A stretch of DNA of 64,000 nucleotides from Linanthus parryae (GCA_023055425.1 JALGPY010000013.1:13863735-13927734); one strand, 5' to 3'; numbered from the stretch's first letter, positions 35,721 to 47,185 are shown. Notes: generated by a model not told the origin, from the sequence alone. Program-made: numbers and translations.

Positions 35721-37115
35721 TGTAGGGTTTTGATAATGGATACACAGCGGAATAAACAATCATTTATCCGATCAAGACCCTCCAAGGATCACAGGAAGAG
35801 AATTCACAACAATATTAATGGATTCGTGTTATGTACCTTGTAGGTCTCCTTTGATGACTTCTAACGCCAAAAGTATCACGTCTCTACGGTTGATCCAAGC
35901 CTAGGATTGAGATCTAGATCCTCCAAAAACCTTGTGCTAGATAGAAAGAATGGAAGAGGATGAAGAAATCACGCAACAGAGCACCAAAAGAGAGGGGCGG
36001 CCTCTCTTTGGCCGACGGGTAGGCGCGGACGGCAAGGGGGTGTTCGGCCCTCGTGTTGTCTTGCTCTCTCCTTCCTTATCTCCTACTAAACTTATGTTAT
36101 GAGGATTAGTTATAGGGAATTAAGCTAGGAGCATCCTTTATATAGTCCAACAACTCCTTGTTACTACATAAAGGCCCTCTCCTAATCCTACTTAAGTTCG
36201 GATTAGTCCAACTTGCATATTAGTCCTACTAAGTTAGCAATCTGATGCATTTGATCCTTCTAATTAATTAATTCCCAAGTCTAGTTCAATCCTATATGGC
36301 GTGTGACCCCATAGGTTTCTACTTAGCTGGTAGTAACTATTTCCTAATATGGAGCGATCTCTAGCAAGACATCCATTCTAGCCAACTAGTAGAAATAGTC
36401 ATCCGAAAAACCTTGTGCAAGTATTGTCTCATCCCTTTGTCTCAATAACCGGATTGGACATGACATATACAAGTCACACTCATATATCCAATCCATAGTT
36501 CTTCAATCCTGGGAATAGCATTATTCGTGCAAATAGCATCAATATCCCATCTTAATTTATTGGAGTCACACATTCTATAAGCACTATCCCTCGACTGGCC
36601 TAGGATATTTGCTCCCGTTATGTGGGTGGGACAAATTCTTTCTACATCACTATGATATCTAAGCTTGCTTCCTATTGTGTCCGATACGTGCCTTTATGAC
36701 TACCCAGACACGGTGTAGAAATTGACGCTACCAAAACACAATACTCCACAACTAGATGATCTAGTGACTTCAAGTCTAAGGATGACAATATCGTTGTCAG
36801 AGCGAGAAGCACTTGTGACTTTACTTAACATGTATGTATCCTTCTCGGAGATGGGTCAATCCAGTATGCCATTACTCCTAATGCATACCCATGTGTTGGA
36901 TTGTGATATTTCCATATCAATCCAACCCCATACTTGTTTATAGATGATTGTCCTATTAATCATTATAATGGACTAGAGTTATTTAAGATAAACAACACAA
37001 TTGTAAATCGAAGGACTTCATTATATTAAATATCTCAGTAAATAATACAATGAATATTTTAGTCAATTTATTGTTCATACTAAACTAGATTGCCTCTAGG
37101 GCACCTATTCCAACA
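35721..37115 (-). repeat. 3' LTR of element D
   Basis: This 1395-bp LTR matches 42171-43537 throughout with scattered substitutions and small indels. The LTR at 53221-55197 is related in both its ends and its order of motifs. Confidence 0.93.
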
Positions 37116-37131
37116 GTCTCCCACTTGAACT
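37116..37131 (-). other. Polypurine tract of element D
   Basis: The minus strand reads AAGTGGGAGAC directly before the LTR start TGTTGG. Confidence 0.85.
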
Positions 37132-37149
37132 AGAGCCAATCTCGTGCAT

Positions 37150-38770
37150 CTCGTATGCCAATGCTTCTAGTGTGCCCTTCATGCTTGCGTTGAACAAGCG
37201 GCTTTGTAAGTGGATCTAACAGATTCTCATCTTTAGGAATCTTGCATATCCGAACGTCTCATCTTTCGATAATATCTCTAATAAGATGGAACTTCTTGAG
37301 TACGTGCTTGGATTTCTTGTGTAACTTGGGTTACTTTGATTGAGCGATCGCCCCGGTGTTGTCACAATGCAACTCTACTGGATCCCCAATGCTAGGAATC
37401 ACACCAAGCTCAGTGATGAACGTCCTAATCCAAACAGCCTCCTTTGATGCACCATTTGCATCAATGTACTCAGCCTCTATTGTAGAATAACCCACCGTCT
37501 CTTGCTTGGAACTCTTCCAGCTCACTGCTGCTCAATTCAGGCAAAACACAAACCCCGACTGTGATATGAAATCATCTATGTCGGTCTGGAAGCTTGCATC
37601 CGTGTAACCCCTTACCCACAACTCTTACTCACCTCCAGTTATCAAGAATGCATCCTTAGTCCTTCTCAAGTACTTTAGGACGTTCTTGAATGCAATCCAG
37701 TGCCTCTCACCTGGATTGGACTGATATCTGCTTGTCATACTCAATGCATATGACACATCTGGTCTAGTACATAACATGCGACATGGGCAAGAATCCCTTC
37801 TTGGATTCTTGCATGCTAAACCGTTTCAGCACCTTGTCTATGTATGTACTTTGAATTAGGCCGAGCAGCTTCTTAGATCTATCTCTATAGATCTTAGTAT
37901 CGAGTATATAGGCTGCTTCACCTAATTTCTTCACTGAGAAACACTTTCCTAGCTAATCTTTGACAGATTGCAGCATAGAAATGTCGTTTCCAATGAGTAG
38001 TATGTCATCCACATACAAGACCCGAAAAGCAACAGAGCTCCCACTAACCATCTTGTAGACACAAGACTCATCTTTATTTCGGATGAAGCCGAACTCTTTG
38101 ACTGCTTCATCAAAACGTCGATTCCAACTCCTAGAAGCTTGTTTCAATCCATAAATGGATTGTTGCAGTTTACAGACTTTGCTGGCTTGCTTTGGATCCT
38201 CAAAACCCTCAGGTTGTGTCATATACACATCCTCTAGGAGATTCCCATACAGGAATGTTGTTTTGACATCCATCTGCCAAATCTCATAGTCATAGTTTGC
38301 TGAAATAGCAAGTAAGATTTGGATGGATTTGGTCACTACGACTGGTGAAAAGGTTTCATCATAGTCAATATCATGAATCTGTCTGAATAATTTAGCAACC
38401 AATCGGCCCTTATAGGTAATCACGTTACCATCCATGTCGATCTTCTACTTGAAGACCCACTTGCACCCTAAGGGGAGAACCCCTTCGGGTGGTTCCACCA
38501 AAGTCCATACTTTGTTGGTATACATGGATTCCATCTTGGATATCATGGCCTCAAGCAACTCCTGAGATTCCGGCCCTTCTATGTCTTCTTCATAGGTAGT
38601 AGACTCATGATCTAAGAGCAACATGTCACCAGATTCAGTCACGAGAAGTCCATACCTCTGTGGCTCGTGGCACACTCTACTAGATCTACGAATCTCTTGT
38701 GTTACTTGAAAAGGTTGCTCCACAGCCTCTTGTGATTCCTGTTCATGTTCCATAGTAGAATCAATGCTTT
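37150..38770 (-). pseudogene. pol of element D: reverse transcriptase and RNase H
   Basis: The RT region (38753-37953) has PLGCKWVFK, QMDVKTTFLYGNLLEDVYM, GLKQASRSWNRRFDEA and YVDDILLIGND (near 38010). RNase H (37525-37331) has MSWKSSKQETVGYSTIEAEY and ELHCDNTGAIAQSK. Stops near 38436 and 37952 and other lesions between 37950 and 37530 break the frame. The lineage resembles copia elements with the integrase signature NGVSERRNRTLLDMVRSMM seen upstream. Confidence 0.9.
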
Positions 38771-38779
38771 GTGGTTCTT

Positions 38780-39789
38780 GAAATTCTTATGTTCTACATT
38801 CCTACCACTTGCTTATTTAGAGACAAACTCTCTTTCTAGAAACACGTTGGACCGAGCAAACAACACTTCGTTCTCAGTTGGATTGTAGAAATATTATCCC
38901 TTAGTTTCCTTAGGGTATCCCACAAACTTGCATTTTTCCGACTTAGGTCCTACCTTGTCTGATTGTAAAGGTTTTCCATAGACATCGCTGCCCCAAATCT
39001 TCATGAACGACACTGTGGGATGATTCCCACTCCACATCTCATGTGGTGTCTTCATGACTGACTTAGATGAAACACGATTAATGGTGAAAGCTGCACTCAA
39101 TAGAGCGTAGCCTCAAAATGATAATGGACGATCAGTTTAACACATCATAGATCGAACCATATCCAATAGAGTTCGATTCCTCCTCTCGGACACGCCATTC
39201 CACTGTGTCGTTTCGGATGGAGTGAGTTGGGATATTATCCCACACTCTCTAAGATATTCGTGAAACTCTTGGCTTAAGTATTCACCTCCACGATCAGATC
39301 GTAGAGCCTTAATACTTTTTCCAAGTTGCTTCTCTACTTCATTCTTGAATTCTTTGAACCTTTCAAAGGACTCGGATCTAGCCTTCATAAGGCGTAAATC
39401 CATATCTACTGAAATCATTAGTAAATGTGATGAATTAGACATAACCACCCCAGGCAGGCGTAGCAAATGGTCCACATACATCAGTATGTATTATTGCCAA
39501 TTGCTCACTAGTCCTCTAACCTTTCTTATTGAAAGGGGATTTTTTCATTTTTCCAAATAAACAAGCGTCACACGTCCCATATGATTCAAAATAATAAGTC
39601 TAGAAATCCATCCTTATGGAGTCTAGATACACGTTTCTCGTTTATATGGGCTAAACGAAAGTGCCATAGATAAGCAGGATTCAAATTATTCATTTTAATC
39701 CTCTTGGTATTAATGTTATGGACATGATTGCTTAGATCAATGATATATAATCCATTAAATAATTGCCCCCCTACAATAGTGACGCTCAC
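38780..39789 (-). pseudogene. pol of element D: pre-integrase and integrase
   Basis: Minus-strand pieces are NGLYIIDLSNHV and AYLWHFRLAHINEKRVSRLH (39760-39600, the integrase zinc motif start), then KALRSDRGGEYLSQEFHEYL and WNGVSERRNRTLLDMV (39330-39150), then TINRVSSKSVMKTPHEMW and GPKSEKCKFVGYPKETKG (39080-38890). The region is frameshifted several times. The Cys pair of the zinc motif is not clearly preserved. Confidence 0.85.
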
Positions 39790-40531
39790 CTTTAGTCACA
39801 CCTTTGGTAACACCACCAACAAGCTTAAGGGCAGATTCATTGGGTTTGGCAACTGCTTTGCCTTTTCCCTTGGAGGTAGAGGCAAACCTTTTGCCTTTTC
39901 CTTTCTGCACCATCATTATGGGTTTGCCCTTACCCTTGTTGATGCTTTGTTCAGCTGTCCTCAACATATTGAGTAGATCTGACAGATGTTTCACGATCTC
40001 GTTCATGATGAATTGTCCATAACTCTCAGGCTACGATTGCAAGATGAGATCGGTGGCCAACTCTTGACCCACCGGAAAACCTAGGTGGCCGAAGCTCTCT
40101 AGATAGCCGATCATACGCAACACGTGCGGCCCCACAGGCTTTCCCACTGACAGATGACATTTGAACAATGCCTTGGAAACTTCATACCTCTCAACCCTAG
40201 CCTGCTCTCGGAAGAGCTGCTTCAAATGTGCGATCGTATCGACTGCATTCAGGTTCTCATGTTGCTTCTGAAGCTCAGAGGACATGGTGCAAGGCAATAT
40301 GCACGATGCATCATTAGCGTCATCAACACTCTTCTGATACGCCTTTAGGGTTGCAAGAGTGTTGTTTTCCAGACCATCAAAAACTTGCTCCTCTAGAGCG
40401 TACAGTTTCTTTTCCTTCTTGAGAATGATTCTCAAGCTTCTGTACTAGTCTAGAAAATTGGTCCGGGAGAGCTTGTCCTTCTGAAGGATAGAGCGTAGGG
40501 AGTGAGATGAGTTCGATGAGTTGTTTGCCAT
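39755..40531 (-). pseudogene. gag of element D
   Basis: ATG at 40531 gives MANNSSNSSHSLRSILQKDK, then a stop after NFLD near 40449. The main frame continues 40435-40031 with LYALEEQVFDGLENNTLATL and HLKQLFREQARVERYEVSKA. The frame 40006-39755 has a Lys-Gly-rich stretch (GKGKPIMMVQKGKGKRF) that usually precedes a CCHC knuckle. Here it ends GERHYC and runs straight into pre-integrase sequence. The zinc knuckle and the DSG protease are therefore deleted. Nonfunctional. Confidence 0.85.
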
Positions 40532-42157
40532 TTGAATTCTACAAAAGAAAAATACACAAGTTTTAGTTTTTGTGAACAATTAACTATATTTAATAATGGC
40601 TAGATTATTAAATGCATCTCTCACTATTTTTCTACGGATTAATAACCCTCAAGATATTAATGTGGAAAATATTACTATATTTTCTAGTGGGCCAAGACCC
40701 ATATATCACTTCTTTTTTAGCTTGCTTTTGCAAGTCACCCAAAAGTTTGTTATTTAGGTAGGAACAATTCCAATTGCATCTCATGCAACTCTTCGTTCAA
40801 TTGGGAAAATAATCCTTATTTATCTATCCCATAGATAATCCCAATTGATTGCTTCTAGGTTTTTAATACTTATTAAAATTACCTAGTTACGTCCAACCTC
40901 TTACTTCAACAATTGCACACTATGTGTGCCATCGCACCACATAATGATGAATCAAGTCGTCTGCTTTGGTATGTACCAACTTGATTAATCGATTTTGTGA
41001 TGAGTGTTTAAGTAACAAGAAGGCAAAATGTAATATTTTATTTTGAGAGATTTTTCTTGTCAATTTTAATTATTTTTTTGATCCATATCAAGTGATCAAC
41101 TTATTTGAGTTTGGGCAAAACTCCAAATAAAAGATTCGGGTTGTTTAATTATCTTATTATCAAATCGCATGCATCATCCATACACCAACAACAATAATAA
41201 GACAATAAAGTAAACATCCACAAAACAGAAATTAACGTGATGTGGATATGGCATCCTAGACTAAGATATTCCCAAGCCAATGAGAATATTTATGAATCCT
41301 AGAATAGAAAACACATCTCCATGTGCCTCCATCTCTTGGTCCATCCTCCATAGTCTTGTGGAATGCTCCATACTCCATGTTGTTGCTCTTTTAATTCTTT
41401 GGGCTTAGTATCTTCAATCTTGGCTATCTATTCTATTTAGTACTAGTTAGCAATTAAACTAAATACATAAATATTACAAGTTGAGGAAAAAAATCGGCTC
41501 GCAGGCCGTAAACCCCTAATTAATTATTACATCAAATTGATCAGCTCGCATGCCGTAAACAAACCAAAAAAATTAAGCATTCACATTAAACCACAGCTAA
41601 GTCCATATCCAATCACCATACAACTTCACGTAAACAGTTAAAACCAATTTGTAACGCACTTAGTCAATTTTAGTTGATTTTAGGATTACTAGGGTCAAAA
41701 CGATCCAATAGGGTCCACCAACACTTGGCCGAACCCCAAAAGGGACCGCCCAATGGCCTTGAGCCGCCCGCCCCTAGCCTAAACGGCTAGGCCGTGCGCA
41801 AGGGATGCCCCGGGCCATTGGCCGAGCCTAGATTGGACGGAAAGGAAGGAGGGGCGGTTCCCTAGGGCGGCCGAACCTCTTTTAGGACTTTTTTGAAAAA
41901 CAACTCCTTGCCTTGTTGTCAAAGTTTTGTTGTTTTCTAATTGCAAAAACTCCTTTTTATAATTGGATGCCCAAGAACCCTAGATCTAAGATTCTAAAAT
42001 TTCTCAAACTCACTAGTTCATACATCCAATGCAAGAATTTGATTTTTTTTTGGTTGAATCACATTCGACATGCATTGTTTTAACGCAATAATCAACAATT
42101 ATAGGTGAAAAACAACAAAAATGTAACACATAAACCACATTATGCTCTACGACATTC
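40532..42157 (-). other. Element D 5' untranslated leader
   Basis: This 1.6-kb AT-rich noncoding sequence lies between the PBS and gag. I see no frame or inserted element in it. A GC-richer patch at 41700-41880 resembles the GC-rich patch inside the LTRs (35990-36060). Confidence 0.6.
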
Positions 42158-42169
42158 GCTCTGATACCA
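42158..42169 (-). other. PBS of element D
   Basis: The minus strand reads TGGTATCAGAGC, a perfect initiator-Met tRNA match one base from the 5' LTR. Confidence 0.95.
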
Positions 42170-42170
42170 A

Positions 42171-43537
42171 TGTAGGGTTTTGATCATGGATACGCAGCGG
42201 AATAAATAATGATTTATTCAATCAAGACCCTCCAAGGATCCCAGGAAGAGAATTCACAACGATAGTAAAGGATTCGTGTTATGTACCTTGTAGGTTTCCT
42301 TTGATGACTTCTAACGCGAAAAGTATCACGTCTCTACGATTGATCCACGCCTAGGATTGAGATCTAGATCCTCCAAACACCTTGTGCTATCTAGGAAGAA
42401 TGGAAGAGGATTAAGAAATCACCCAACGGAGCACCAAAAGAGAGGGGCGGCCTCTCTTTGGCCGAGGGTAGGGGCAGACGGCAAGGGGCTGTTCGGCCCT
42501 CTTGTTGTCTTTTCCTCTCCTTCCTTCTCTCCTACCCAACTTATGTTATGAGCATTATTTCTAGGGAAGGAAGCTAGGAGCATCCTTTATATAGTCCAAC
42601 AACTCCTTGTTACTACATAAAGCCCTCTCCTAATCCTACTAAGTTAGCAATTTGTTGCGATTTGATCCTTCTAATTAATATATTAATTAATTCCCAAGTC
42701 TAGTTCAATCCATACGGCGTGTGACCTCATAGGTTTTTACTTAGTTGGTAGTAACTATTTACTAATATGGAGCGGCCTCTAGCAAGACATCCATTCTAGT
42801 CAACTAATAGGAATAGTCATCTGACAAACCTTGTGCAAGTATTGTCTCATTCATTGTCTCAATATCAGGATTGGAGACGAGATATACAAGTCACACGCGT
42901 ATATCCAATCCATAGTTCCTCGATCCTGGGAATAGCCTTATTCGTGCAAATAACATCAATATCCCATATTGATTTATTTGAGTCTGGCCAGACATTCGAT
43001 AAGCACTATCCCTCGAGTGGCCTAGGATATTTTCTCCCTTTATGTGGGAGGGAAAAATTCTATCTACATAACTACGATGTCTAAGCTTGCTTCCTATTGT
43101 GTCCGATACGCGCCTTTATGACTACCCAGTCACGGTGTAGCGTTTGACGCTACCAAAACATAATACTCCACAACTAGATGATCTAGTGACTTCAAGTCTA
43201 ACGATGACAATACCGTTGTCACCGCGAGAAGCACTTGTGACTTTATATAACATGTATGTACCCTTCTCGGAGATGGGTCAATCCAGTATGCCATTACTCC
43301 TAATGCATACCCATGTGTTGGATCGTGATATATCCATATCAATCCAACCCCATACTAGTCTATAGATGATTGTCCTATTAATCATTATAATGGACTGGGG
43401 ATATTTAAGATAAACAACACAATTGTAAATCTAAGGACTTCTTTATATTAAATATCTCAATAAATAATACAATGAATATTCCTGCCAATTTATTGTTCAT
43501 ACTAAACTAGATTGCCTCTAGAGCACCTATTCCAACA
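42171..43537 (-). repeat. 5' LTR of element D
   Basis: This 1367-bp LTR pairs with 35721-37115. It is followed by ATACT, the near-match of ATACC before 35721. Confidence 0.93.
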
Positions 43538-43542
43538 ATACT

Positions 43543-44233
43543 TGCATGTGGTTCTCTACTAACCTATCTAGTACAACTTCAACTACTTGATACAATAAGA
43601 CCCTCTGTTTTTCAACTTGAACAACTCAACCAGAACATAAATAAAGAAGATTTAGAAATCCTAATGAATAAACAGTTTAAGCACAAGTAGAAGAACACTG
43701 TGAAGACAATGAAGCTATGAAAGTTTAGAAGTGTCCTTCGTAGTTGGATTAGATTGAATACTGAATTGATCTACTTTCTTGATGCTCTCTTAATCCGAAT
43801 GTGTTTATCTGAGTCCCTCTGTGTCACTTTGTGTCAATCACTATTGAATTTAAAGTTATTCTGCAACAGTCACAAAGTTTGTTGCAACAAGAATCCCTAA
43901 AAATCCTCAAATGATTCTTGCTTCTCAACAACTCTATTTCAACGGATAGAAGCTTGATTTTCTGCACTGAATTTGAGCACAATCTACACCTGCAAGCTAA
44001 AGACAAGTCCTGATCAAATCCCATAAAATTAGCTAAGCTTTAGTGACTTGTTTGGCATTCCTGCATTTAGGAACATAGGCTAAGAACTCTAAACATTTCA
44101 GAGATTTGAAAGCTTTGAACTGTGGCTGTTTCCTGCAAAACAAAGTTAGAACAAAATCTATCTAAACATAATATTTAACAAGATGAATTTTTCTTTCATC
44201 ACACAATAAGGCATAGTTTAAAACCAGGAGACA
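43543..44233 (-). repeat. LTR of element E, right part
   Basis: Continues the E LTR after D. It ends CCAGGAGACA at 44233 (minus strand TGTCTCCTGG). It is homologous, inverted, to 44762-45372. Confidence 0.8.
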
Positions 44234-44310
44234 AACTCCCCCTCATTTTATACTTCTCCTCTGAAGAGTTTCAAAGTTTTGAAAGCATAGTTGAATTAAG
44301 AGAATTGAAT
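44234..44310 (-). other. PPT-like tract and 3' internal end adjoining E's LTR
   Basis: On the minus strand AAAATGAGGGGGAG directly precedes the LTR start. The next 60 bases outward match, inverted, the sequence at 44680-44757. This is therefore the 3' end of an internal region, not ordinary flanking DNA. Confidence 0.7.
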
Positions 44311-44518
44311 AGTTTTATTAGCTTTAGGGATTTTACTTTTCTATTTATTATTCTTTACTCACATGCGTACTAGTTGTGTTTGTGTTTTCAGGTGATTCTC
44401 TTGGTACATGAAGTGTTCACAAAATGAGGCCTTGTACCCACAACTTGATAATCCATAGACACTTTTTCGTAGAGAATCGAGGAAATAAGTTCCGATAGGG
44501 GACCAACAGGAAACCAAG

Positions 44519-44704
44519 TTGGAGCGAGCCCGTAAGGCTGCAGAAGATGCATAGGCAAGAGCTGATAATGCATTGAGGGAAGCTGAGTTGCTCAGAGCTC
44601 AGTTAGCTGCTGCGCAGACATCTGCTAACCCTCTGATCCACCACCACCACCAAATGGAGGCGATAATGGGGGTTGTTAATTCAATTCTTGTTTCAAAGCC
44701 TTGA
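44519..44704 (+). pseudogene. C-terminal remnant of an ORF3-like coiled coil (element E')
   Basis: The plus-strand frame reads LERARKAAEDA, a TAG, then ARADNALREAELLRAQLAAA and a short His run, ending at the TGA 44702-44704. The Ala/Glu/Arg/Leu pattern is typical of a coiled coil. Its place just before a PPT and LTR fits the end of the extra ORF behind pol. The identity is inferred from position only, since the C-termini of A and C ORF3 differ. Confidence 0.45.
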
Positions 44705-44746
44705 AACTAGTTTCAAAGCTTTGAAAATCCTTAGAGGACAAGTGTA

Positions 44747-45372
44747 AACTGAGGGGGAGCTTATCTCCTGGTTTTAAACTATACCCTTGTGTGTGATGAA
44801 AGACAAATTATATTTGCTTGCTAAAGTTTTGCTTTGCAGGATATTTGATTAACTATCTGAATGCAGGATTACCAAACAGTGCTTATATTATGAATATGCC
44901 TTATGTTAGCAAGATTTTGTTCTAACTTCGTTTTGCAGGTTCAAAGCTTTGAAATGCTTTGAAAATACTCTGAGTATCTGTCCTGAGATTTTTGAATGCG
45001 GGAATACCAAATAGATCACCAAAGCTTAGCTATTTTATGGGATATGTTCAGAACTTGTCTTAAGATTGCAGGTACAGATTATGCTCAAATTTAGTGGAGA
45101 ATATCAAGCTCATATCCATTGGAAAAAGAGTTGTTGAAGAGCCCAGAACTTGTTGAGGATTTTTAGGGACCCTTGCAACAAACTCTGTGATTGTTACAAC
45201 AAGGGTTTAAATTCAAAGTGAAGCCTTACAAATAAACAGAGACAGAGAGATACATTCATTCAGAGAAACTCATACGGATTGAGAGAAGCATCAAAGAAGA
45301 AGAACAATTCAGACTGCTCATCCATTCCAATCCAGAAGAACACATCCAAGCTTATAATAGCTTTACTGTCTT
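44747..45372 (+). repeat. PPT and 3' LTR of element E' (inverted relative to E)
   Basis: CTGAGGGGGAG (44749-44759) is followed by an LTR start with TATCTCCTGG (expected TG changed). The LTR body mirrors 43543-44233. It carries TCAAAGCTTTGA near 44940. It is cut at 45372/45373 by LTR H2 before its end. Confidence 0.8.
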
Positions 45373-46560
45373 TGATAACTCCTCACTAGGAGTTACAGTT
45401 GAGCTTAATTGAAGGGTTGTTTGAGTCAATAATGAGTGTTTTACCCAGAATTTTGCCGTACATGGTTTCGGAATTCATGATTAAGTGTTTTAAGACTCTA
45501 CTTGAAGTACTGCTTTATTTTATGCGTCTTCAGATGTGATCGCGGGGTTTGTTCGTGTTGTCTATGCAGAGAAAGGGCTCGTGAAATAATTGGAGGTAAA
45601 GCATGAAGGCCTTAGGAGGTGCTGAGGAGGCTGAGGAAGCAAAAGAGCGTTAAAGAGCTGCTCTGTGTGCGTAGGTACGCACAACCATAAATTAGCTACA
45701 CACACAACAAGCAAGAAGGAGGAATTTTGGCTAAGACATGGACAATACAGCTTCTGTGTGCGTAGCTACGCACAAAGGATTTAGCAACGCACACAGATTT
45801 GAAGCCAAGGCAAGGCTCAAGCCCCTGTTTACGTAGCTATGTGCGTAGCTACACACAAGAAGGTTTAGCTACGCACACAGGGAGGAAGAATGCTGAAAAA
45901 TGAATACTGGAGCTCTCTATGTACGTAGCTACGCACAAGGAATTTTAGCTACGCACCAGAGAGACTAAGGGTGAAGATCCGAAGGCTTGAAGACACTGTG
46001 TACATACTTAGTGTGCGTAGCTACACAAGATGTACATAGCTACGCACAACGCAGAAATTTCACGATGGTTTCGACAGTGGCATTCTAGTAATTTCAGACA
46101 TTCGTTTTGGAAACTTTTCAGCAGTACATAAAGACATGTCCAAAGCTCGTTTTTGGACAGAGAAACCCAAGGAGAAGTTTGAGTACCCTCGGTGAGCACT
46201 GAAGCACGACTCCAGAATTCAAGACACCCGTTTAATCTCCATTTTAGAACTTTGTTATTTAATTGTCTTTCAGTAGCTAAACACTTTAACTAGGTTCTCG
46301 GTGACCTAGGGTTTTGTATTCAGTTTTAAGTTCTGTTTGAATATGGATTCATGATCTTATGATCTTAATATCAGCAGTTTTAATTTGAAATACTCTATGT
46401 ACTACTTCATTCGTATACTTGCTACTAGCTAGTTCATTCGTGCCACGTACTAGTTGTGTAGTAGCTTTTCAATTCCTACATGTTGTCACAATTCTGCAGA
46501 CTTTCAGATCCTGCTTAGCTACCTAAATCTGCAGTCTCGTTCACGCTAAATTGTGCATCA
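45373..46560 (+). repeat. Gypsy-type LTR H2
   Basis: This 1188-bp segment starts TGATAACTCC and ends GTGCATCA, followed by a tRNA-Asp-type PBS at 46567. The start forms a hairpin, TAACTCCT-CACT-AGGAGTTA. A striking hairpin array on TGTGCGTAGCTACGCACA fills 45661-46052. It inserted into the E' LTR. The right-hand LTR is not present. Confidence 0.85.
45661..46052 (+). repeat. Hairpin array, TGTGCGTAGCTACGCACA type
   Basis: Five or six composite units occur in about 390 bases. A typical unit (45761-45802) has CTGTGTGCGTAGCTACGCAC, a short A-rich spacer, then TTAGCAACGCACACAG. The left part is itself palindromic, and the whole unit folds again on the outer arms. Units begin near 45662, 45762, 45825, 45928, 45999 and 46010, with increasing decay. 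Confidence 0.85.
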
Positions 46561-46566
46561 TGTTTT

Positions 46567-46584
46567 TCGCGCCGTTGCAGGGTA
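46567..46584 (+). other. PBS of H2 (tRNA-Asp type)
   Basis: TCGCGCCGTTGCAGGGTA matches the tRNA-Asp PBS TGGCGCCGTTGCCGGGGA at 15 of 18 positions, six bases from the LTR end. Confidence 0.75.
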
Positions 46585-46697
46585 CTATTAACGGTCTATT
46601 TAGTAGTCAGAATTAATTTTTAGGGTTTTTTCTTTTATTTTTATTTTCCTTTTATCTCACTGCTCTTGAAATCTCATTTTTTCGGAACCTCTAGTGT

Positions 46698-46844
46698 ATG
46701 CCCAGATTGCCCCTTGAATTGGTGCAGGTACTCGAAAGTCCAGAACAACTTTTCAAGGAGCAAAAGCACAGACACCGAGAAAGAAGAGTGGCCAAAAACA
46801 CAGGAGAAATACCTCCCGATCCTGAGGCACGCACTCCAGCTTAG
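46698..46844 (+). pseudogene. gag start of element H2, truncated
   Basis: This short frame behind the PBS reads MPRLPLELVQVLESPEQLFK, then a highly charged stretch (KHRHRERR) and GEIPPDPEARTPA before a TAG. The position and the basic, polar makeup fit the beginning of a gypsy Gag (Athila/Tat type). Similarity to any element ends near 46910. The assignment rests on position more than on family motifs. Confidence 0.45.
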
Positions 46845-47021
46845 ATGGCTCGGTACATCTAGGAGCTGATCGCAGAATGCTTTGCTACCCGGAACAACCA
46901 CATGAGAGTTTTATTGGTAGAGAAAGTACGAATGTATTGTTTCCAGTTGTAGTGAAATTGAAGAAGAATTTATTTTTATAGAGAGGAGAAGATATAACAA
47001 TTGGAACCGAACAGTTTAGAT

Positions 47022-47185
47022 ATCTCCAACACTATGGGGGAGGGGGAGGGGGTGGGGAAAACCGTATAAAAATACGGTTCAAATCCAACTCCATGCGAGG
47101 AGGGGGAGAGAGTGCTAGGGGAGATAATTTTTTCCTTGAGTGTGGGATGGTTAGGGAGATTTCCCTATGAACATGAGTTGGAGAT
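47022..47185. mobile_element. MITE-like element
   Basis: ATCTCCAAC at 47022-47030 and GTTGGAGAT at 47177-47185 form terminal inverted repeats of a 164-bp noncoding segment. Inside is a perfect hairpin, AACCGTAT-AAAA-ATACGGTT (47060-47079), and G-rich runs. The size and ends are like small hAT-type MITEs, but no clear target duplication was found, so the class is uncertain. Confidence 0.55.

Larger units (their letters stand above)
35721..43537 (-). mobile_element. Element D: Ty1/copia retrotransposon with internal deletion
   Basis: This 7.8-kb minus-strand element has LTRs 35721-37115 and 42171-43537 (both TGTAGGG...TCCAACA in plus reading), a perfect initiator-Met PBS and a PPT. The flanks ATACC (35716-35720) and ATACT (43538-43542) are a 5-bp target duplication with one change. 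Coding order is gag, integrase, RT, RNase H, with no ORF3. The zinc knuckle and protease are missing from the gag-pol junction, and stops occur in gag. It is a different copia lineage from A, C and E. Confidence 0.92.
34977..44233 (-). mobile_element. Element E: deleted Sirevirus-like copia element, interrupted by D
   Basis: Minus-strand order is an LTR (44233-43543 plus 35720-35307, 1105 bp once D is removed), the PBS, the first part of gag (35257-35027), then directly a 50-base scrap of LTR end (35026-34977). Almost the whole internal region and most of the 3' LTR are deleted. At the outer LTR end a PPT-like tract (44234-44245) lies where flanking DNA is expected. This means another element's 3' end adjoins it, or a recombination product. 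Confidence 0.75.

Noticed and set aside
45661..46052. Possible CRISPR-like or satellite array
   Set aside because: Units are self-complementary, unequal in spacing and inside an LTR of a plant genome. No regular repeat-spacer structure.
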